The notes under the pieces are model-generated. The model saw nothing but the letters and a program-made list of their open reading frames with translations. It was not told the origin of the DNA and made no database searches. Positions 14,222 through 18,812 of a DNA stretch of 18,812 nucleotides are shown here, in pieces. The stretch covers positions 1 to 18,812 of the forward strand of contig JACQWN010000023.1 of assembly GCA_016209245.1 (NCBI GenBank). Reading direction: 5' to 3'. Numbering within the stretch: position 1 is the stretch's first letter; every line of letters starts with the position of its first letter. A program made the translations under genes and the position numbers. Origin of the DNA: Bacteroidia bacterium. Lineage in GTDB: Bacteria; Bacteroidota; Bacteroidia; Bacteroidales; BM523.

Positions 14222-16282
14222 ATGAAATTTACATTCCGGAAGATATTAATTATTCTTTATTTAATATATATTATTACTATCGGACCTGCAACACCACAGG
14301 AAATTAAAAAAACAGATTCAATTAGTTTCTCGAACGATGAAATAAAAGTCGTTTATACCCTATCCTTCGCGAAATATGTTACATGGAAAGATGAAGATAA
14401 AATCAAATATTTTATTATCGGGATCATAGGATCAGAAAAAGAATATTATGTGTTTAGAAATGTATTGAGTGGCCGAACCCTAAAAAACAGTCCTATTGCC
14501 TTTATACATATCCATGATTTAGAAAAAATTCCGAACATTCATCTGTTGTTTGTCAGCAAAGCTAATTGTGCAAATCTTGAAAAAATTTCCAAATCGCTTA
14601 AAAAGAATACTCTTCTTGTCAGCGACAATTGTGACGCCAATGAATCAATAATGATAAATTTTTTGAATGTAACATCAAAGAATAAAGCATTTGAATTGAA
14701 CATTAAAAATATTTTGTTTGCCGACATGGAGGTCTCTAGAAAAATTATTGCGATTGGAGGAGGCGAAGATGCAAACTGGCAAGACCTATACACAAAGCTG
14801 GATAATCAACTAACGGAAACAAAAAAAATATTACTGGAAAAAAGAGATGAAATACGACAGCAACAAGATACTTTGAATAGAAAAAAGGAGGAATTGCGAA
14901 ATAAAGAAATGGAAATTGAATTGAAACAGAAAAAAATTGCGGAACAGAATGCTTTTCTTAATGTTCAGAGCAATAAAATCAATCAGCAGAATAATATATT
15001 AAGCAACCAATTGAAAAAGATAAAGACCCAGCGATTGATCCTGTATTTAATTATTGCATTGCTGCTCATGTTTGCATGTATGGCATTCTTTATATACCGG
15101 AGCTATAAAATTAAAAAAATAGCGAATAAATTGTTGGAGATAAGAAATCTGACAATCAGCATGCAGAAGGATGAAATTGAAGAAAAAACCAAAAAGCTTG
15201 AAGTGAGCAATATTGAGCTCCTGCATCAGAAAGAAGAAATTATAAAACAGGCGGAACAGTTAAAAACAGCTTTTAATCAATTAAAGGAACTGGAGGACTT
15301 CAAAAAGGATATGCTCGGAATGATAGTTCACGATTTAAAAAATCCATTGAATACAGTTATTTCATATTCTTCAATGGCACCTGATAAAAACAATCTGAAC
15401 TCTATACTCCATTCCGGAAAACAAATGTTAAATTTAGTCCTGAATATTCTTGATATTCAAAAATTTGAAGAAGCGAATATTAAATTATCAACCCAAGTAT
15501 GTTCGGTTAATGAATTAATTAACGAAACTGTCGGGAATGTTTCCATGTTGATGAAAGAAAAAGATATTACACCTGATATCTTCTGTGAAGCCGACGATAT
15601 GACATTTTGCGATAAGGAATTAATCCTTCGCGTAATGGTTAATCTGCTCACAAATGCCATTAAATATTCTCCGCCTTTAAGTACAATTAAAATATGCACA
15701 AACACTATTATGCTTGAAAATAAAGAATTTATTCGATTCTCTGTCGTTGATTCAGGGAAGGGTATCCCTTGTTCAATGGTAGAGAAAGTATTTGAAAAGT
15801 TTACTCAAGCTGAAGCAAGGCAATCCGGAATTGCACGTTCTACAGGACTTGGTCTTACATTTTGCAAGCTCGCAGTCGAAGCGCACAAAGGAAAAATCTG
15901 GCTGGAATCAAAGTATATTGAAGAAATCAGCGACATATCAGGAAAAAGCGGAACAACATTTTATTTTACTCTTCCCAAGGCAGATAATCTGACAGAATCC
16001 ATGAAAGAGAAAAGGGAAGCTCAGTTTGCTAAAGACGAACAACGGCGGGCCCAACTAACAGAACAGGATAAATCTCTCCTTTTCATTTTTAAAAAGGAAA
16101 TTGAAGCTCTGACAATCTATGATACTGGCAATATTATTAGTATTCTGGAAAAAATCAAGAGTACTGCAGAAAAATCCGGCTCGGAAAATTTAATCTTATG
16201 GCTCAAAAATATGGAAGATGCCACCTATAGCTTCAATGAAGAACGTTTCCATCAATTATTAGCCTGGATTATTCATAAATAG
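14222..16282 (+). CDS. YfiR-domain membrane histidine kinase
   Basis: A 686-residue sensor kinase. Seen: signal peptide (about 1-25); a YfiR-like (DUF4154) periplasmic domain (about 36-185) with IKVVYTLSFAKYVTWKDE, FIIGIIG, the conserved LSGRTLKNSPI and a C-terminal NIKNILFADMEVSRKIIAIG; a long coiled coil (190-270); one TM helix (about 274-292); a second coiled coil; HisKA with MLGMIVHDLKNPLN (His370); and a HATPase domain with NLLTNAIKYSP, VDSGKGIP, FEKFTQAEARQSG and STGLGLTFCKLAVEAHKGKIW. The final ~60 residues (from about 628, ALTIYDTGNIISIL...TYSFNEERFHQLL) resemble the tail of the broken phosphatase upstream. In YfiBNR, the stand-alone YfiR is a periplasmic sensor that represses a cyclase; here the domain is fused to a kinase. 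The gene lies 143 nt after the response regulator and may have its own promoter. Confidence 0.87.
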   Translation: MKFTFRKILIILYLIYIITIGPATPQEIKKTDSISFSNDEIKVVYTLSFAKYVTWKDEDKIKYFIIGIIGSEKEYYVFRNVLSGRTLKNSPIAFIHIHDLEKIPNIHLLFVSKANCANLEKISKSLKKNTLLVSDNCDANESIMINFLNVTSKNKAFELNIKNILFADMEVSRKIIAIGGGEDANWQDLYTKLDNQLTETKKILLEKRDEIRQQQDTLNRKKEELRNKEMEIELKQKKIAEQNAFLNVQSNKINQQNNILSNQLKKIKTQRLILYLIIALLLMFACMAFFIYRSYKIKKIANKLLEIRNLTISMQKDEIEEKTKKLEVSNIELLHQKEEIIKQAEQLKTAFNQLKELEDFKKDMLGMIVHDLKNPLNTVISYSSMAPDKNNLNSILHSGKQMLNLVLNILDIQKFEEANIKLSTQVCSVNELINETVGNVSMLMKEKDITPDIFCEADDMTFCDKELILRVMVNLLTNAIKYSPPLSTIKICTNTIMLENKEFIRFSVVDSGKGIPCSMVEKVFEKFTQAEARQSGIARSTGLGLTFCKLAVEAHKGKIWLESKYIEEISDISGKSGTTFYFTLPKADNLTESMKEKREAQFAKDEQRRAQLTEQDKSLLFIFKKEIEALTIYDTGNIISILEKIKSTAEKSGSENLILWLKNMEDATYSFNEERFHQLLAWIIHK

Positions 16283-16296
16283 ATATTAATATTGAT

Positions 16297-16447
16297 CAAT
16301 AGCCCCGTCCTTTAGGGCGGGGAGTGAATAAAATACCTTTGGTTTCCCTCTGCAAAATTTTGGAAATTTTAAAATTTCCAAAATTTTGCAGAGAATAGAG
16401 TAAAGATATTTGCTCTTTTAACCCCGCCTTAAAAGACGGGGCTATTG
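16297..16447. mobile_element. Palindromic element with IS200/IS605-like ends (MITE candidate)
   Basis: A 151-base inverted-repeat element. The outer 26 bases (16297-16322 and 16422-16447) match at 24 positions as inverted repeats, and each contains its own small hairpin of the GCCCCGTCCTTTAGGGCGGGG type, typical of subterminal hairpins of IS200/IS605-family elements. The centre is a perfect 46-bp palindrome (16348-16393). There is no ORF inside. It lies between two converging genes, so it could also act as a bidirectional terminator. Assignment to that IS family is by resemblance only. Confidence 0.6.
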
Positions 16448-16478
16448 AAATATATTTTTCGAACTTTGGAAAAGTTTT

Positions 16479-17384
16479 TTAAAAAAGCGTAGAACCTCTT
16501 GAAATACCTACATTAAGGCCGAGAACTACCTCATGCGATCCATAGGTATAATTTTTCAGATTTGAAAAAGTATAATCAAAAGCATAACACAGATAAAATG
16601 TCCCGATTTGAAAACCGACCAATACAACAAGCGATTTGTCAGAGCGGTACGAGAATCCGAGCCAGTAATTTTTTTTATAATATGCCGTTGCATTTATATC
16701 CGCCTGGGATGTACCCTTTTCTGTCGCTTTGATAAATAGCGAAGGTTCAAGCTGAAAATCCGAATTTAAGGCGAATTTGTATCCGGCTGTTGCGAAATAA
16801 TGCCTGATAAGTTTATTGTAAACGGAACCTGTAGCTCCCAAATCAACTTTATATTGAAGCAATTGGGCTGCTGAAATACCGGCAAAATATTTTTTATCAT
16901 AAAAGTACAGACCGCAACCTATATCAGGCGCTATTTTTCTTTCAGTATTTCCGGATATATCTTCATCCGGTTCAACCATTTCAAGTCTGCTTTGATCAAA
17001 TTTCAACTGAGTGGTAGATGCCGATAATCCAAAGGAAAGCTTTGGACCGCCGTATCCAAAAGAAAGCTGATAAGAGTATGCTGCAAGAAGTCCGGTTCTA
17101 GTAAAAGGTCCATAATTATCGTTAAAGATATATCCGCCTATTCCCATGCTTCTATGTCTGGTTATAGCTCTATGGGCGCTAAGCGCTTGTGTCGCGGGCG
17201 CCCCTTTAATCCCAACCCATTGCTGCCTGACAGTCAACCTTATCGGCGAATAGTTCTCTGTTCCTGCAATTGCAGGATTTATCAGAAACCCATTTAATAC
17301 ATACTGACTATATAATGGGAGTTGTTGCCCGTTTGTAACAATCTGTAAACATAAGAAAAAAAACAAACCAAGTAATTTTTTCAT
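16479..17384 (-). CDS. PorP/SprF family T9SS outer-membrane protein
   Basis: A 301-residue protein from ATG 17382-17384. The frame is open 13 codons further up, but this start gives a clean signal peptide (MKKLLGLFFFLCLQIVTNG) directly before QQLPLYSQYVLNGFLINPAIAG, the hallmark N-terminus of the PorP/SprF family. The remainder alternates short hydrophobic and aromatic strands with turns (YSPIRLTVRQQWVGIKGAP, SMGIGGYIFNDNYGPF, YFAGISAAQLLQY, GFQIGTFYLCYAFDYTFSNL) and ends in GLNVGIS, as expected for an outer-membrane beta barrel. SprF-type members are needed for secretion or cell-surface attachment of the partner type-B T9SS cargo encoded beside them. Here that partner ends 11 bases upstream, so the two are co-transcribed and likely function as a pair. 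Confidence 0.88.
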   Translation of the reverse strand: MKKLLGLFFFLCLQIVTNGQQLPLYSQYVLNGFLINPAIAGTENYSPIRLTVRQQWVGIKGAPATQALSAHRAITRHRSMGIGGYIFNDNYGPFTRTGLLAAYSYQLSFGYGGPKLSFGLSASTTQLKFDQSRLEMVEPDEDISGNTERKIAPDIGCGLYFYDKKYFAGISAAQLLQYKVDLGATGSVYNKLIRHYFATAGYKFALNSDFQLEPSLFIKATEKGTSQADINATAYYKKNYWLGFSYRSDKSLVVLVGFQIGTFYLCYAFDYTFSNLKNYTYGSHEVVLGLNVGISRGSTLF

Positions 17385-17395
17385 AACCGCTATTT

Positions 17396-18812
17396 TTATC
17401 TTATAATGGTCACAATGCCGCATAAAGGATCGCTTCCATCATTTATTTTAATAATATAAACATATGCGCCATATGGAACATCGGCGCCTTTATACTTGCC
17501 GTCCCACTGATTGATGGGCTTGGCATAGTCTTTCGCACTGCCTGTATAAGTGAAAATTTTATCATTCCACCGGTTATACACTTCGATTTCCAGTGTGATT
17601 TCCCCTAATAGCTCGACATTTTTAAATTTCCATGTATCGTTCTGTCCATTGCCGTTTGGCGTAAAAACATTTGGAATAAACAAACATTCCAGGTTTGGCT
17701 CGCCAACTGTTATCGTTTCTGTAACAGTGCAACCATTACTGCTCGTAATAGTGACCGTATAATCGCCGGCAAGCAAGCTGCTGATTGAGTCAGTTGTGGC
17801 TTCATTCGACCAATGCAAACTATAGCTTCCATATCCCTGCGATACAGATAATATGATTTTGCCATCCGCTTTGCCGATACAGGATGCGTTTATTATAGTC
17901 GTGTCAATTTCTAAAGGAATATAGTTTTCGATATGTACAGAATCAACAACGGTGCAACCAAGTGCGTCTGAAACAGTAACAGAATAATTTCCGGCGGAAA
18001 CATTACTTAAATCCTGACCGGTTGCTAAATTTGACCATAAATAGCCGAAAGGAGGGGTTCCGCCGGTAACACTCAAATCGGCAGAACCATTATTATTTGA
18101 TTCACATGTAGGCGTTAAAGCGGTAAGGGAATCGGATAACATTGGCGGTTCGGTTATCGTTATAGTATCTATAACAATAGTACTGATGCTATCAGAAATT
18201 GTGACAAAATAAACACCTGCACACAGACTATCTGCTATTGATGCAGTCTGCATAGTATCACTCCACAAGTATGCATAAGGCGGAATTCCTCCGGTAACAG
18301 TCACAGTGGCTTTACCGGTGCAATCCCCATAACAATCAACACTGTCTATTATTATTGTTACCGAAAGAACAGCCGGATTAACCGTTAGTGTTAACTGGTA
18401 AATGCTGTCACAACCGGCAATTGTGGTCAGCGAGTCGAAATAAATACCTGCTGATGTATAGTTATTACTATGCCAGTTATAAATTTCACCATCGTAAATT
18501 GTTGCTGACTCATTATATGAATAAACAAGGGCGACATTGAGTGTTAATTGATAAATACTGTCGCAACCTGCGATTGTAGTTAAGCTGTCGTAATAAATTC
18601 CTGTAACAGAATAATTGTTGCCATGCCAGTTATAAATAGTACCATTGCAAACAGATATTGTTTCATTAAAAATATAAGTAAGATTGACTGTTAGCGTCAA
18701 TTCATAAATGCTGTCGCAACCGGCAACTGTAGTTAAATTATCGTAATAAACTCCGGCAACAGAATAATTATTTCCATGCCAGTTATAAACTCCGCCATCG
18801 CAAATAGTAGCT
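17396..18812 (-). CDS. T9SS type-B sorted surface protein with SprB-type repeats (5' end beyond window)
   Basis: The frame runs in from the right edge for 471 visible residues with no start codon needed inside the window; the M near 18700 is internal. Seen: three (first one partial) 51-residue repeats of the form IYNWHGNNYS..GIYYDSLTTIAGCDSIYQLTLTV; three SprB-type repeats (CYGDCTGKATVTVTGG, PPYAYLWS...; TPPFGYLWSN; GSYSLHWSN) each ending in a VTI.D..GCT-like strand; and a C-terminal gliding-motility-associated/type-B sorting domain starting at IPNVFTPNGNGQNDTW, then VYNRWNDKIF, WDGKYKG, VPYGAYVYII and GIVTIIR. It should be exported by the type IX system and held at the cell surface, perhaps as an adhesin. 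Cys pairs in the repeats suggest disulfides. It sits directly upstream of a PorP/SprF gene, 11 nt away. Confidence 0.88.
   Translation of the reverse strand, partial: ATICDGGVYNWHGNNYSVAGVYYDNLTTVAGCDSIYELTLTVNLTYIFNETISVCNGTIYNWHGNNYSVTGIYYDSLTTIAGCDSIYQLTLNVALVYSYNESATIYDGEIYNWHSNNYTSAGIYFDSLTTIAGCDSIYQLTLTVNPAVLSVTIIIDSVDCYGDCTGKATVTVTGGIPPYAYLWSDTMQTASIADSLCAGVYFVTISDSISTIVIDTITITEPPMLSDSLTALTPTCESNNNGSADLSVTGGTPPFGYLWSNLATGQDLSNVSAGNYSVTVSDALGCTVVDSVHIENYIPLEIDTTIINASCIGKADGKIILSVSQGYGSYSLHWSNEATTDSISSLLAGDYTVTITSSNGCTVTETITVGEPNLECLFIPNVFTPNGNGQNDTWKFKNVELLGEITLEIEVYNRWNDKIFTYTGSAKDYAKPINQWDGKYKGADVPYGAYVYIIKINDGSDPLCGIVTIIR
18405..18812 (-). repeat. 153-bp coding tandem repeats
   Basis: The start of CTGTCGCAAC/CTGTCACAAC words at 18405, 18558 and 18711 gives a constant period of 153 bases (51 codons). 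The array runs off the right edge, so the total copy number is unknown. Confidence 0.85.

Noticed and set aside
17385..17423. Upstream start for the PorP/SprF protein (13 extra codons)
   Set aside because: It would overlap the upstream gene, and the extra residues MRHCDHYKIKIAV precede a clean signal peptide; M at 17384 fits the family far better.
17396..18700. Complete 434-residue gene starting at 18700
   Set aside because: The frame stays open to the window edge and encodes another copy of the same 51-residue repeat before that Met, so the true start lies outside.

Overview
The window looks like a chromosomal fragment from an AT-rich, probably uncultured, member of the Bacteroidota. Three things support this. 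First, a T9SS pair lies at the right end: a surface protein with SprB-type repeats and a gliding-motility/type-B C-terminal sorting domain, followed by a PorP/SprF-like outer-membrane protein. Second, a promoter matches the Bacteroidota TTTG-N19-TAnnTTTG consensus. Third, there is a 14-blade two-component-regulator propeller sensor, and ribosome-binding sites are weak or absent. No RNA genes, CRISPR array or intact transposase were seen.

Layout. Positions 2-208 (-) hold the N-terminal end of a secreted protein cut by the window edge. Positions 209-1061 are noncoding, with a 19-bp tandem repeat, a 10-G run and a long imperfect hairpin (592-706). Positions 1062-2120 (+) encode a PD-(D/E)XK nuclease-family (PDDEXK_2/Rpn-like) protein, followed by a short array of 19-bp repeats. 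Positions 2265-7369 (-) form a two-gene unit. It starts with a 1492-residue membrane protein (carboxypeptidase-regulatory-like domain, TPRs, coiled coil, one TM, SpoIIE/PP2C phosphatase). A membrane-anchored J-domain protein follows, whose ATG overlaps the phosphatase stop codon by one base. An AT-rich divergent promoter region (7370-7529) separates this unit from a plus-strand signalling cluster.

The plus-strand cluster (7530-16282) contains: a propeller/Y_Y_Y/TM/PAS-PAS histidine kinase with no fused output domain; 9 nt later, a receiver-PAS-SpoIIE phosphatase gene split by a frameshift that also removes part of the catalytic core; 2 nt later, a single-domain response regulator; and after 143 nt, a second histidine kinase with a YfiR-like periplasmic domain. 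The broken phosphatase and the YfiR-type kinase share a related C-terminal tail of about 55-60 residues. I infer one sensory network of two membrane kinases, two receivers and two PP2C-type phosphatases. PP2C phosphatases of this kind usually act on Ser/Thr-phosphorylated proteins such as anti-sigma-factor antagonists, but no such partner is encoded here.

The right end (16479-18812, -) is the T9SS pair. It is separated from the kinase by a 151-bp inverted-repeat element whose ends resemble IS200/IS605-type hairpins. The strongest leads are the disrupted phosphatase with its shared tail, the composition of the signalling cluster, and the non-autonomous palindromic element.
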